NCBI GenBank assembly: GCA_002077065.1
Contig: NAJO01000006.1
Coordinates: 992,001-1,056,000, forward strand
Source: Cryoendolithus antarcticus
Lineage: Eukaryota; Ascomycota; Dothideomycetes; Cladosporiales; Cladosporiaceae
DNA length: 64,000 bases
Direction: 5' to 3'
Within the stretch, counting starts at the first letter, position 1; every line of letters starts with the position of its first letter. Both the position numbers and the translations under genes were made by a program. Below, one piece after another: positions 10,589 to 22,479 of this stretch. The notes under the pieces were generated by a model, which made no database searches, had not been told where the DNA came from, and saw nothing but the letters and a program-made list of their open reading frames with translations.

Positions 10589-11936
10589 GATAATGTCGTG
10601 TGCCGCGTGTCTTTGTTGAAGCAGTGAAGTGACGGGAATTCGAGATCTCGAAAGGTACTAGGATCTGCACGCGCCGCTAGCCGTTAGTACCCGATGGTGA
10701 CGGAGCTGAGCCCGCATTGTCGCGCGACAATAGGAAGTGAGTGACTCACGCTCTCGAGGCAAGTAAAGATGCTTGACCGGCCGTTATGAGTTGACGTAGC
10801 GCTGCACAAGATGATCTGCAGTGATTACTTGAATGAAGGCTGACTAATCTCAAGTCAAGGCAGTATTGCAATCGCAATACCGGTCGTTCTTTCCGAAGTG
10901 AAGCCACACCAAAGTGAAGTCGAACTGCTCGAAAATCGCGTTGCTGCTGAAGTGGAGGGATGCGCGCAAGTGAGGCTGCGGGAAGGGCAGGAGACAAATC
11001 TGCGAGGTGCAATGTGTGAGCCAAGGAAACCGTTGCGCAGTAATGACAGCGCAGCCTATGAGTGAGGGAGGATGAGCAGTGATGGGTAGGACAGCGTAGC
11101 AAGGCGTTCAGGAAGAGACGGGAAGCCGGGATGGAGATGCGTGGTCGCAGGCGAGGTCGCCAGGCGTGAATTGCGGGTGCGCCGAGCAGAAAGCGGAGAC
11201 ACATCATGCACGTAAGCTCTGCTTCTCGAGAGACCCTTTGGACGAGCGGAGAGACGTCCAGCGCAGCGTACATTTGCGTCGGCATTTTGCTGGCAATGCC
11301 GAAGCGATGTTGGCCGACGTAGGACTTGCAGCACACACTGCATCTCGTGCAGCATCATATAGTGCTGCTAGGCCAGCTCATCTGTTTCAACAGTGCCACA
11401 CTCGACAAGGATCGTCCAGAGTTGCAGATCATCCCGAGGGTTCGGGTCCTGGGCATGGCAAGGGAAATGTGCTGTGGCTTACCGGTCGCAAATGCTGTAA
11501 GGCGTGTACCTCACGCGGGAAGGGTCTGGTAGGTAGAGGGTGATGATGAATGTGGGTGAGAGATATGATCATGTATTTTGATTACATTACGTGTTGGAGG
11601 AACACGACGGGTCTGAGTCGCCGCGGAAACTCTAAGACACTGTCACGTGCCGATGCTGCAAATAGTACTCGCGAGATGCACAGGGGATGGCATCGATGGG
11701 TTAAAACATGTTCATGTAACGAAGCTCATGTAGTCGTAGGACGTAGTGCAAACTACCAGCTTTCAGGCATTTCTCTAGGATATTTGCTTATACCCGCCGT
11801 GTCACTCATAGCCCCTTCCATAAGACATGACCCACGCTGTTCCGATCGCCGAGGCTTGCCTGTACGCACATTGCTAGAGAGAGGATGATCGCGTAGGTAT
11901 GAGCGACCTGTGTAGGTGTTGTTTGAATCAGAGAGT
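10589..11936. other. 1.3-kb intergenic region
   Basis: Several frames of 60-200 codons are open here, but they begin at non-ATG codons or have unlikely Arg/Ser/His-rich composition, and none resembles a family. I could not build a gene. It contains the 5' flank of the RRM gene and the 3' flank of the 14-3-3 gene. Confidence 0.55.
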
Positions 11937-12960
11937 CTACTGCGCAGGCTTCGTCTCCTCGCCGATGGGCGCATCGGCGGTGTCCTTGCTCTCGGTCGTG
12001 GCCGGGGCGGCCTCGCCGCTGGTCTCGCCAGCCGGCTCGGCTTCGGATGACGTCCAGAGCGTCTGTCAAGTATGTCAGTATGAGCAGGTATGCTGTAGTC
12101 TTCCATATGTACTCACCAGGTTGTCGCGGAGAAGTTGCATGATGAGCGTAGAGTCCTTGTAGCTCTCCTCAGAGAGGGTGTCAAGCTCTGCAAATATGTC
12201 AGAATCGGTATATCGCAACACATACGATACTACGTACCGGCAATGGCCTCGTCGAACGAAGTCTTGGCCATTTGGCAGGCCTTGTCTGGTGAGTTCAGGA
12301 TCTCATAGTAGAAGACCGAGAAGTTCAGTGCCAGACCGAGGCGGATGGGGTGAGTGGGTGCAAGGTCGGTGGCAGCGACCTCAGTAGCAGCCTGGTACGC
12401 CTCAAGAGACTTGTCGGCGGACGTCTTGCGCTTGTCACCCATGGCGAACTCGGCGAGGTAACGGTGGTAGTCGCCCTTCCTGTAGAGGACACCTCGTCAG
12501 TATCGTAGAAGGCCGCTTGACGGAGTGTATCAGCATACATCTTGTGGTAGAACACCTTCGACTCGCCGCTCTGGGCGGAAGGAATGAGATGCTTCTCCAA
12601 CACTTCGAGGATGTCCTCGCAGATCTTAGCGAGCTCGGCCTCGATCTTTTGACGGTACGACTTGATCAGAGACACCTGCTGCTCATTGCCCTTGCTCTCC
12701 TCCTTCTGCTCGATGGAGGTAACGATACGCCACGAGGCACGGCGAGCACCAATCACGTTCTTGTAGGCGACAGACAAAAGATTGCGCTCCTCGACTGTGA
12801 GCTCCTGGTCTGCGGAGGCGACGTTCTTCATGTTCTCGACCATCTCTTTGCATTGTCAGTGGACGGCGCGTCGTGCGGAGATTTCTGAAAGTGCCGTACC
12901 CTCATAGCGCTCGGCTTGCTCGGCGAGCTTCGCCAAATAGACAGAATCGTCGACACCCAT
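11937..12960 (-). CDS. 14-3-3 protein
   Basis: Five exons on the minus strand: 12960-12900, 12845-12539, 12479-12238, 12187-12117 and 12062-11937, giving 268 aa. Introns are 50-59 nt and the protein begins [19 protein letters not shown]. 14-3-3 dimers bind phosphoserine/threonine motifs and regulate signalling and metabolism in cytosol and nucleus. The signature [18 protein letters not shown] carries the first Lys/Arg of the phosphate pocket, and the spliced junction yields [16 protein letters not shown] with the Arg-Tyr pair. The C-terminal stretch LTLWTS precedes a Glu/Ala/Thr-rich acidic tail. Intron 1 ends in AAAG rather than the usual pyrimidine-AG. No phosphate-binding residue is missing. 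Confidence 0.97.
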
Positions 12961-14252
12961 TTCGGCGGTGGTCTAGGGAGAATCTGAAAGATGGAGTCAG
13001 TCACCGGTCGCTCTGACGTGCTCTCTCGCTGAACATGAGAATGATGCCGATTGCGAGGCGTGATCAGTCCGCTCGCACGATCTAGCGCTGCTCAGCCTCG
13101 ATGCGAACAACAAGCACAACAGCAAGCTTGAGGTGACGCCATTGCTGGGTTTTCCAGGCGAGTCACTGGCGGCATTGCCATAGGCTCAAGTACGCTGAGC
13201 CAGTCGCCCCGAGACAGCCTCCTTCAGAGTGTGGCTGTTGGTGTACTGCCTTGTCCATCCGCATAACATCCGCACAATGCTATACGTCCTCGTCGTGAGG
13301 CTCAGTCGCATGGTGCTTGGCGTGCCGACTCGTGAGGTCGCCGGGGTGAGAGTGGGGGTGGAAAGCTCATACCTGAAGCGATTGATATGGTGTATGGGTC
13401 GAAGCGACGAAGCGGAGTAGCGGCAAGGGTGCTATGGGGATCCGGGTTGGTGATGATGAAGTGGTGGGGATTGGAGGTCGAGTGTTTTGAAGAGCGGTGA
13501 TGCGGGAGCCGTTGTGAGAAGCCACCACACGTGACACAGAATTGCCGCAAGTGGGGTGATCTTTGGTGGGCTGTTCGCTCTTACCACGAGGAGATTAATA
13601 AGACAATCACTACATGTACATACGTGGCAAACTTATCAATTGGCATACTACTCGAACCAGGCAGATGGCGTGATGCCATCGCCGTAGCTCTCATTCTGCG
13701 ACAACAGTATCATTGCTGCGCGCCAATTGCCACGTTTGTGCTGTTGTTCGCCGTTCGCCCAACAAAATTAGCACCGTAGCGTCCGCGAGTACCAGCCAAT
13801 GGTTGCATCTAGGCGCGGCTCTCTTCACGCCAGCTACCGCATGTTCACCTATAGCCGTGATGTGGTTCTTGGACGGCCAACGAGAGACCTCTACTTACGC
13901 TACAGACAGGCGATGGTCGCAGATACTGGCGTGCGCGTGACGGGCGGTTACTCTTCCGCTAACATCGTCACGACCAGTGTTGAAACAGCTACCTGCTCGT
14001 CTTTGACAAAGGTAAGCAGTGGCAAGCGGCTCGTGGCATGGTCTCTCGATTTCCTATCCTGCAAGCTCCGACACGCCATCTGAATGATCAGAACCTTCCT
14101 GCGTGTCCCATATCCTCATCCCACGAATTCCAGACCCGGTCCCAGTCACCGAAGAGAGTGCAAGGATCGCCTTGAATGCCTTCGCCCGTCCAAATCTCTC
14201 ACACTTCCATATCGACGTACCCTCACATAAGAAGATCTGGCCACCCAGCGAC
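12961..14252. other. 1.3-kb intergenic region
   Basis: It contains the 14-3-3 promoter at its left end and then DNA with scattered short frames and no family resemblance. I see no element worth naming. Confidence 0.55.
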
Positions 14253-14753
14253 CTACGCCAATGCATCCTCACTCCTCTTTCTCGGTGGCACACCACACGC
14301 CGCCGACACCACTACCTCGGCCTTTGCATAGATTGGACTGTCCTGCGTTGCCCTCCCCTCCGTCAATTCGTCCATGGCGGCAATAGCCATATCTAGGCCG
14401 TAGTCGATGTGATCGACAACCAGGACATTGATGGTTTTGTTGTTGTAGGTCACGGCCAGGCAGCTTCCACAGTACTGGCTGTTCCACGATGCGCCGCCGT
14501 CCCAGCCGCCAATGTATGGGAAGTGAGGAACGTTGCCTTGAGTCTGCCAGCCGTACCTAGTAGTCAGGCCATTCACGCCGGCAGAGCATGATGTCTTCGC
14601 GAGGCTGCGAGTCCTTTCGTCGTAGTCCTAGTGTATGCCACATCAGCATAGATCTGGTCTGACCAGATCAAGTATACGTACTCCATCGAAGTGGACGCTT
14701 GTCATGCCCACTACAGCCTTGACGAGCAGGGCGAGAGCTGCGACCGGCTTCAT
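14253..14753 (-). CDS. cerato-platanin family small secreted protein
   Basis: Two exons on the minus strand, 14753-14682 and 14627-14253, are separated by a 54-nt intron and encode 148 aa. The N-terminus MKPVAALALLVKAVVGMTS is a plausible but weak secretion signal. The mature part has the family pattern: YDERTRSL, CSAGVNGL, RYGWQTQGNVPHFPYIGG, SQYCGSC, NVLVVDH and a last Cys in SAACGV, so all four disulfide cysteines are present. Cerato-platanins are secreted, expansin-like, carbohydrate-binding proteins of filamentous fungi, linked to wall growth and to recognition by plants. The C-terminus carries an unusual charged extension after the last Cys (PPRKRSEDALA). Confidence 0.92.
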
Positions 14754-15421
14754 GCTGAGGTTGTGGCGGGTTCCGCTGAGATGTTGAACTAGAACTGAGA
14801 TACGATGTCCTACTGATGGAAAGCCAGCTGTAGTAATTGCTGGTGACGAGTCGATATATTGATCGAATGCAAGCAGTAGACAAGAGCATACTACCATTAT
14901 CTGCGTCTGACCAGGAGGACCTTGTCTATATCCTCGCGACAGAAGCAACGTTGGAAAGAATGAAGGAAGTCATCACACCAGCCCTTGCCACTGCTCAACA
15001 GCTACAATTTCATGCCGCTCTTGTAGAGGGCAGCGGCTCCTGCATTGTCCATAGTCACAAAGTACGGGCGCACTCCTCCTAATCTCATGCCACGTGCGCT
15101 TTGTGAAGAATTGGAGTGTGGTGTTGGAAGGTATGAGTGAGGAGAATTATGTGCATCCGCGCGCGGAGGTCTCTCCGTTGCACCCGTGCCCATGAACAGA
15201 TGACGAACTATCTAAGTGCATGTCCCAAACCTTCACCAACTCTCGTCACGACCATCTCTTGGCCAGCCATCGATCCCAGTGAAGAGTGGTGTTGTTGGCA
15301 CTATCTCACGAAGCACGGTACCGCGTCAAAGGTAGGGTTCTGTCCAGCTTCAAGTACTCCCAATCCATTCATTCCAGTCCACAACCATACACGTCCTCAA
15401 ACGCAGTAAGCACACACGAGG
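14754..15421. other. divergent intergenic region
   Basis: This 0.67-kb gap separates the cerato-platanin start from the start of the 243-aa gene. No recognisable element was seen. Confidence 0.55.
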
Positions 15422-16153
15422 ATGGTCGATTTTATCATGGGCCTCGGCCTAGCACTCCCGATAACCAGCGCTGTCGGCGTCGCAACAGTCACGGGTGTAG
15501 GCCAAGGCGTCAGTGAACAGCAAAGGCAGAATGCGGACTCCTCGAATCAGGTCCGGATGCTGAAATTCCATCTCGACGTCCGAGTCGAGACAAAGTCCGG
15601 CAGTAAGAATCGCCGTCGAGGAGAGCTACAAGACGCGATAGTCACATTACACGACGACAAGCTCTGGCTCGAAGCGAAGGACCCTGAAACAGGCCAGCCC
15701 AAGGACGAGAAGCGACATCCTTTCACGGGCTTCTATGTGGCCTACCCGGACACCGATCGCGACCATACCCGTGGTCTAGTCAGCACCATCTCCCGCGACC
15801 CTCCAGTCCTGAACTGGATCTACGTGAACAAAGACACGCTCGAGTGCAAGTACTCCTCCCGCTCCGGCAGCATTGCACACCACGTCGGGAGCTTCGACTG
15901 GACCACTGAAGAGAACGAGAACAGTCGCATCACGCTGGATGAGTACGAGGGGTTTGTGGCTGTTGATGAGGGGGAAAAGAAGGGTTGGGCACTGTATTTT
16001 GACATGGAGGACGATGGGTTGAAGGACTATAAGAAGGGGCGGACGGTTTGTGAGGTCAGTCTGGTGAGGAGGCTGTTGGAGACGCAGGACTTGAATAAGT
16101 GGGGATTGAAGGAGGAGGGAAATATTGGGTTCAAGAAGACGAGAGAGGTTTAA
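15422..16153 (+). CDS. conserved fungal protein of unknown function, 243 aa
   Basis: Single exon starting with ATG at 15422. A short hydrophobic N-terminus (MGLGLALPITSAVGVATVTGV) is followed by a compact mixed-charge domain with AIVTLHDDKLWLE, HPFTGFYVAYPD, PPVLNWIYVNKDTLECKY, a strongly conserved-looking GSFDWT block and WALYFDMEDDG. I recall similar proteins, with the pattern of a Trp-rich VNWIYVD segment and a WALYxD block, as a common fungal family without assigned function. No catalytic motif is evident. The coding frame is clean and codon use matches the neighbours. Confidence 0.75.
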   Translation: MVDFIMGLGLALPITSAVGVATVTGVGQGVSEQQRQNADSSNQVRMLKFHLDVRVETKSGSKNRRRGELQDAIVTLHDDKLWLEAKDPETGQPKDEKRHPFTGFYVAYPDTDRDHTRGLVSTISRDPPVLNWIYVNKDTLECKYSSRSGSIAHHVGSFDWTTEENENSRITLDEYEGFVAVDEGEKKGWALYFDMEDDGLKDYKKGRTVCEVSLVRRLLETQDLNKWGLKEEGNIGFKKTREV

Positions 16154-16805
16154 ACGCGCACCTTCGTATGTTGTGGATTTCCAGGCTGGCAAGGTTGTGT
16201 CAGCTAATGTGATGGATGAGCTACGACTAGCTGCGGTGACCGTCGGCGTCCATGAATTGCCTGCTCCAAGTCAGAAGTACAGTCCGAAATCTGATGCGCT
16301 CCAATCCAAGCCGGTTCTACTCTATCGCCGCCAGAACAGCAAACCCTTGACCACGGACGCTTCGGGTTGACGCGTCGCGTAAGAACACAGACTTCAATCA
16401 CGCCGGCAGTATATGCACTTCGACTACTGTACATCGAGTTAAGCTGCGGATCCTTCAGCGCGGTGCTCTCCGCGCGGCTGCCAGCTGAGGTGCCTACGGG
16501 CCTCTACATTTTCACATAGCCTTCGGCGCCATGAAGGTATTAAGATTATCATACATCATTTCTGAAAGTCCGCGACATCTGTGTTTTGGTACCTTCGACC
16601 CTGGTCAAATAATGTGCAGCACGGACATGCAAGCCACGACTGAGGGTGGTGTGATGCCACAACTAGCTCGAAGCCACAGAGCCAGCTCGCGACACGCGTG
16701 GACATGTCAAGATGTTTGTACTATTAGTGTGATAGCAGGTGTCCCTTCACATCGTGTTTGTCTTCACAGCGCTTATCAAAAAGAATACTTGAAGCATCGG
16801 TGGAC
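16154..16805. other. intergenic region
   Basis: No supported gene. The frame of the next gene stays open back to 16758 without an ATG, and a possible splice acceptor (CTTCACAG, about 16770) leaves room for an undetected 5' exon. Confidence 0.5.
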
Positions 16806-19032
16806 ATGCAGTCTAGTGCGTCAACGTCTGCGGAGCGTGCGCATACAAACATCACGCCGACACAATCGCCAGCCTCAATTGGTACTCAGGAGAGTCACAG
16901 CAGGAAATCGACGGAGGGAATTTTGAACCCCGAAGAAATTCTAACACCAGGTCCTGCGGCTAGAGATGTTCGCGTACCTGAGTCCCGCGCAACGAACGCT
17001 CGCCAGAATCCTGACTCGTCAGCGAGCCATGCGCAGACCAACGAAGCGAGTGGCTCGGGTGCCGGAGGCTCGTACACGGCAGGTGAGAGACTTTTAGCTG
17101 AGATACGATCACGAATAGCGCCCGCACGTAAAACGCTGCGTTTAGAGACGGCTCGTGAAGAACGTCCACGATGCAGCATCTACAATACGCAAGGTTCGGT
17201 TTGCGAAAGTGAACATAGTGTCACTCGTGCGATCTTAAAGTTGACAGAGACGTGTCACGCTCGGGTCGACAGCATCTGCATCATCGAGAATATTGATGAA
17301 AGCTGGATTCGAGAATTAGGTGATATGGTTGGTATCTACATGCCGCCCGATTTCCTCGTGGGACACGCTCGTGATGAATTCGGCTTTTTCGATCAATACC
17401 CTCGTGACGCAGAGATGGACGACGCAGATCACCCCAGTCCTGCGCGTCGTGCCGAGATCGTGGACGATCTACTCTATGGGGCGTACGTTCTGCAGGACCA
17501 ATGGAAGCATTACCAGCCCGATGGGGCAGAACCAGATCGGGACAGTAAAGGCAAGGGCAGACTCGGACAGCTCGACAATCTACAGACTTTGCAAACGCAG
17601 CGCAAGGACGTCGTTATCAGGCTGATCGATGCGTTATCGGACCTCAAGACGATCGTCGACGAAGCAGGTTTCTGCGGCGAGGGCGGCGGGGGAACGTTTT
17701 CTACGAGCGACTCATCGACGTTTGTCAGCCTTGCCGACAAGTGCAAACGCATGATGCAAGAATTGGAGACCATCGACAATCATCAGACTTTCGTGAGCCA
17801 GCAGCCTGGACATGCAGTGCGCACTGTCGAAGGCGAGACCCGCAAGCTGCGAGACCTGCGGGCTCGCAGATACTATAATCTTGAAGCAGTCTTGCAGTTC
17901 GAAAGGTTCCGCGCAGATGTTCCTCTTACCGAATACGAGCGGTTGTGCAGGATGGCAGCGACCCCTACTCTTCCCTACCCTCACTTCGTCAAAACAAAAG
18001 TCTCATACATACGAGCACACAAGCACATTTGTAAGAGTCAACAGTCGTAGTAAGTGGAATTTCGCTAATATCGTACAAGGTATTATATTGGTCGATGGAC
18101 CTCCCGGACCGAAATTGCTAAGTGATGTTGCATTCCGCAATACTGTGACCAATGCTAGTATCGCTCTGCCTGGTATAGCCAGGTTCACCGCGGGCTATTC
18201 CACGATTATTGCGCAGTCAAGCCTTTACGCCATGTGTCAAAGCTTTGCAGGTCATCGGTGGCACACAGAAGTGCTTTGCAGCGACCAGCAGGTCCTGGAT
18301 GACAGTACTGACGAGTCGCGAGAAATCAGCAGTCACAGCAATGTACGACCAGACCCCGGGGCATGGGCTGCATGTGACCCGCAAAGTCTTCTGTACTTGA
18401 TCTCAAGTTCGCTGTGGGAAACAAAACTACGACTTCTTGACGCCGAAATTGGCACGATGAGCTATTGTCAAATGCCACGGGCGACCACTGCGAAGGAGTT
18501 GTTCGAAATCAACGGTTCCCTGCATGACTATCGCAATCAGCTCAATGTCCTTAAACGCAAAGTTGGGGTTCTAGACACTCGCATGCCGGAAGGCTTCGGG
18601 AAATACTACGACGCCATACCACGTATACGGCGCCGTGGTAGGGCCACATACTTGTTTCCGGTGGTGCACCACAAGAACATCCTCGAGCGTGCCCAAGACC
18701 TTGACAAGCTACTCATGGACAGTTTCCAGGTTCTTACGAGCTCTGTCAGCGTGCACGAAAGTCACGAGAGCACGAGACAGACTCGCCGAGCAACATGGAT
18801 TGCTGTTCTGGCATTCTTCTATTTGCCAGCTACACTCGTGACTGGCATCTTCGGCATGAACATCAAGCAGGCGTCGGATGGTTTCGCGTGGTGGGCTCCG
18901 CTTCTAGCATTATTAGCAGTAATCTTGACCACAGCGAGTGCGTTCGGAGCTTTCATACTGATACGACGCTGGCGCAAGAGAGCCAAGGCGAAGGCGGAAA
19001 AGCAGAAATTGAGTATTGAGAAGAGCGCATGA
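16806..19032 (+). CDS. CorA-like Mg2+ transporter family membrane protein
   Basis: Two exons, 16806-18030 and 18080-19032, give 725 aa. The 49-nt intron joins KHI to CIILVDGPPGPK in frame. The first 110 residues are Ser/Thr-rich and probably disordered. A soluble domain follows, with SICIIENIDESWIRELG and YMPPDFLVGH, the usual start of fungal CorA-like proteins. Near the C-terminus are two membrane helices (about residues 640-700). The first ends in GIFGMN, the CorA Gly-Met-Asn signature at the pore mouth, and a basic tail RRWRKRAKAKAEK follows. CorA pentamers conduct Mg2+; many fungal members of this divergent group have no tested function. An additional 5' exon cannot be excluded. Confidence 0.88.
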
Positions 19033-19527
19033 CTGCTTAGTTGACGCTCAAACTGCTCTGCGGCAGGCTGCTGAGATGACGTCGAGCATCGTGGCACGTT
19101 AGAGATGAGTGTTGAGGGGCTGTACATCAGACGATAAAGGACTCCAGGTGGTGGTGGCATGTAGGTTTCAAGAGGCTGAGTATTAGCGCGAATTACTCGA
19201 CATGCAAACTACGGTGATGTTCCCTACCGCACTCTGCGATCAACTAGAAGACGCTTTCGGGACAGCCGTAACTGAAGTGAATGAATACATGTAGGGCCGT
19301 CACGTGCTGCAACCTAGTTGCCTGAGGTAATCGCGCACGGACGTCGCTCAAAACAGTCACTTATGTTTTACTGTTGGGCTGCAGACCGCACCGCATCCAA
19401 ACACCAGCAACTCAATCACTCCCGATCTCACCCACTACACACTCTCACAACTTCTTTCCTGCAACACATAGCAGGCTCTCGACATACGATAAAGCCATAC
19501 CACCTCTCGTACACCCACAATCGCATC
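19033..19527. other. intergenic region, Ran promoter
   Basis: About 0.5 kb without a gene. The last 130 bp are pyrimidine- and CA-rich, as expected of a strong fungal promoter and leader before the Ran start. Confidence 0.55.
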
Positions 19528-20369
19528 ATGGCGGAGCAACAGACCCCCACCTTCAAGTTGGTGCTCGTTGGCGATGGTGGTACCGGCAAGGTGAGTGGCG
19601 AACATGTGCACGGTGATGCGCAGAGTATGGCAATTCTTCAAGGTCATCACTGACCCATCTCGCTTTGCAGACCACATTCGTCAAGCGTCATTTGACCGGC
19701 GAGTTTGAGAAGAAGTACATCGCCACGCTGGGCGTGGAAGTCCACCCCCTCGGCTTTACCACGGTAAGTCTCAGCACTCTCAACCCATCAGCAATCGTTC
19801 AGCTCACTAATATTCCCCAGAACCTCGGCCAGATCCAATTCGACGTCTGGGACACCGCAGGGCAAGAGAAGTTCGGCGGCCTCCGCGACGGCTACTACAT
19901 CAACGGCCAATGCGGCATCATCATGTTCGACGTCACCTCGCGCATCACCTACAAGAACGTGCCCAACTGGCACCGCGATCTCGTGCGCGTGTGCGAGAAC
20001 ATTCCGATTGTCCTCACGGGCAACAAGGTGGATGTCAAGGAGCGCAAGGTCAAGGCGAAGACTATCACGTTCCATCGCAAGAAGAACCTGCAGTACTACG
20101 ATATTTCGGCGAAGAGCAACTACAATTTCGAGAAGCCGTTCTTGTGGTTGGCGAGGAAGTTGGTGGGGAACCAGAGTCTGGTGAGTTGTACTGGGATGAT
20201 CGATGAGAGGGAGCATCTCGTTCTGACTGTATTCTAGGAGTTTGTTGCTGCGCCTGCGCTTGCGCCTCCGGAAGTCCAGGTCGATCAGGCTGCCATGGCG
20301 CAGTACCAGCAGGAGCTCGCTGCGGCCTCCGAGATGCCGCTGCCTGACGAGGATGATGCCGACTTGTAA
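19528..20369 (+). CDS. GSP1: Ran/Gsp1 nuclear-transport GTPase
   Basis: Four exons, 19528-19590, 19671-19763, 19821-20180 and 20238-20369, give 215 aa, the normal Ran length. All Ras-fold motifs are present: P-loop GDGGTGKTT (split by intron 1 right after the Lys), switch [10 protein letters not shown], switch [22 protein letters not shown] and [12 protein letters not shown]. The C-terminus is the acidic Ran tail ending DEDDADL. Ran in its GTP form in the nucleus loads and unloads importins and exportins and organises spindle and envelope assembly. No key residue is altered. Confidence 0.98.
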
Positions 20370-20976
20370 GCGCGCCATCGAATCAAAATGGATCGCGTAG
20401 CGTTTCGGAAATGAAGGGTACAATCACGAAGGCATCGAGTGGAGGTACTAGGGAGGAAACTGCACCGGAGATTACACTTGAGCGAAGGCTGTGAGCATGT
20501 CGAGACCTTGTACTTCTACCGAGGAGTGACAAGCTTGCTATGGATGAGCGGGCTGCCCAGGAGAGAAGGTTACGCGATGCGACACCACTACTGCTGCCTC
20601 TGCAAAGCGACGGCGTTTGCTTCCACGACATCCCAGCACACAGCCACTCAGTGGCAGAGCTGGCTTTAGAATAGATCAAGATTGCACAGATATTCCCCAA
20701 ATGACGAAAAGTTGCGAGTCCACTCCATTCGCCTCACTTGCTTCAGAAGTTCTTTGACTGGTATACTTCCACTGAGAAACATGACAAGGCTGACGCTGGA
20801 ACCCCTCATCTCCTTGACGCTAATCGTAACACGCACCGGGAAGCAATGTCTGAACTGTACAGCAGTGTGCGCTTCACTATAGCGGCGAATGAGGCAAGAG
20901 CACGGCAGGCCCTCCTAGATTCGAAGAGATATCGGTATCTGCTATGTACAAAGCCTAGCCTGCCCCCAACGCAATC
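20370..20976. other. intergenic region between convergent genes
   Basis: About 0.6 kb between the Ran stop and the esterase stop. No gene or recognisable element was seen. Confidence 0.55.
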
Positions 20977-22054
20977 TCACGCCCTCCCATTCGCCAACAA
21001 CCACTCTGCCCCCTTCACACTATCCTCCACAAACTTCCCACTACTCTTCATCTGCGGGAACACACTCCAAAATCCATGCGGCAAACCCGGATACACATCC
21101 ACCTTCGTCTTCACGCCCAGATCCTCTCTCAGCAACCTCTCATAGACCAACGCCTCATCTCTCAACGGATCCGCGCCACAGATCTGGAAATACGTCGTCG
21201 GTTGACCGTTGTGCCCTGATTTCCAGTTGAGAACGCTGAGAAGTGGGTCGGAGCGTTTGGACCGATCGGGGACGTAGTTATCGATGAATAGGTCCATGGC
21301 TTTTTCGCTGAGGATCGCGGCGTTCTTGTTCTGCTCGTAGGAGATGAGGTCGGACTTGTATTTGTCGGGGTAGGATTTGTTATTGCACAACGCGGGGATC
21401 ATGAGGTGGGCACCTGTGACTGGGTAGGCGAGAGGGGAGTCTTGCGCGAGGTGCGAAACCACGGCTGCGAGGTTACCGCCTGCGGAGGTGCCGCCTACGA
21501 TGAAGCCTTTACTTGGGTCGGAGGAGAGAAGGGTGGTGGCATTGTCGGCTGCCCAGACAGTGGCGTCCCAGCAATCATGAGCGGCAGCTGGGAACACATG
21601 TTCCGGCGCCAGCCTGTAATCCACGTTCACCACACTGCACCCCAACCTGCCACACAAGTTCCGACAAAGCAGCTCCTCGTTCTCCAGGCCGCCTATGCAG
21701 AAGCCTCCTCCATGATATATCACCGCGAGCGGCCCACCAGACTTCTCAGGGACATACGTTCGCACTGTGATTTTACTCCCATCGCCAACGGTGATCTCGT
21801 GGTCTTTCTCCTCTTTGATGCCCTTGACGGGCTCGAAGTTGGCGGTCATGGCCTTCTTAGCTTCGGTGATCCAGGTGCGCATTGAGGCTATGTCGGGGAA
21901 CATGCCCAGGTCTGGGGCTTGGCCACCGATGGACTCGAGGAGCTGGACATTGTTCAGCGAGGGCTTGGGCGTACTGAGTATGGCGTGTAGGGCTTACCTC
22001 GTTCCATTCTTTCGTCGGCTCGCTGAGCGATTTCCAGTCTTTGATGTCGGCCAT
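20977..22054 (-). CDS. alpha/beta-hydrolase, HSL-type esterase/lipase
   Basis: Two exons on the minus strand, 22054-21998 and 21942-20977, with a 55-nt intron, encode 340 aa. The junction reads KEWNE/LLESIGGQAPDLG. The protein has the abhydrolase-3 set: oxyanion motif HGGGFCIGG, VDYRLAPEHVFPAA, nucleophile elbow GTSAGG, the acid in ADPLRDEA and the catalytic His in GLPHGFW. No signal peptide, so probably cytosolic. Such enzymes hydrolyse small esters or lactones; the substrate is not readable. It is the last intact gene before the transposon block, and its start codon lies only about 290 bp from the inverted repeat. Confidence 0.93.
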
Positions 22055-22347
22055 GGTGCAGTCTAAGAAGTTCTCCTACGCGACGATAGAGGAGAGTTAT
22101 GGAAGAGAGTGTGAGGGAAAAATACCTACCTTCGAGCACAAGCTATCCATACTAAGAATGTCTGATCCACGTGGAGTACGCGTTCGGCACCCATCATAGC
22201 CGTTCCGCAGGAGCCATGATCTGGACACCTCGGTGTTAGGGCGACGCTTCAGGTGCGGGGACATATAGCGGCGGTCATGTGCTCAATGACAAAGGAACGG
22301 TTCTGGAGAGGAGCTTGACGGCTTACATAAAACTGGTCTTGGCTACC

Positions 22348-22377
22348 GTTGATCAGTAGGAGTAAGTGTGCCAAAAC
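22348..22377 (+). repeat. left terminal inverted repeat (30 bp)
   Basis: Starts GTTGATCAGTAG and ends GTGTGCCAAAAC. It matches the reverse complement of 35959-35988 at 29 of 30 positions, the only difference being G/A at the thirteenth base. Confidence 0.9.
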
Positions 22378-22479
22378 TTAGCCAAAGTTCTACGCGTCCG
22401 ACTCGCTACTAAATCGTAGTGCACTCGCTAACACGAGACCCTATACCTCTATCTCGGCGCTACCACTACTACTACCTTA

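Noticed and set aside
10746..11336. 196-codon minus-strand frame
   Set aside because: Composition rich in Arg/Leu/His/Ser with no motif, overlapping frames on both strands equally long, and no credible splice partners.
11541..11616. C/D snoRNA-like boxes (GTGATGA and CTGA about 70 nt apart)
   Set aside because: No terminal stem flanks the boxes and the bases before CTGA match no rRNA segment I know.
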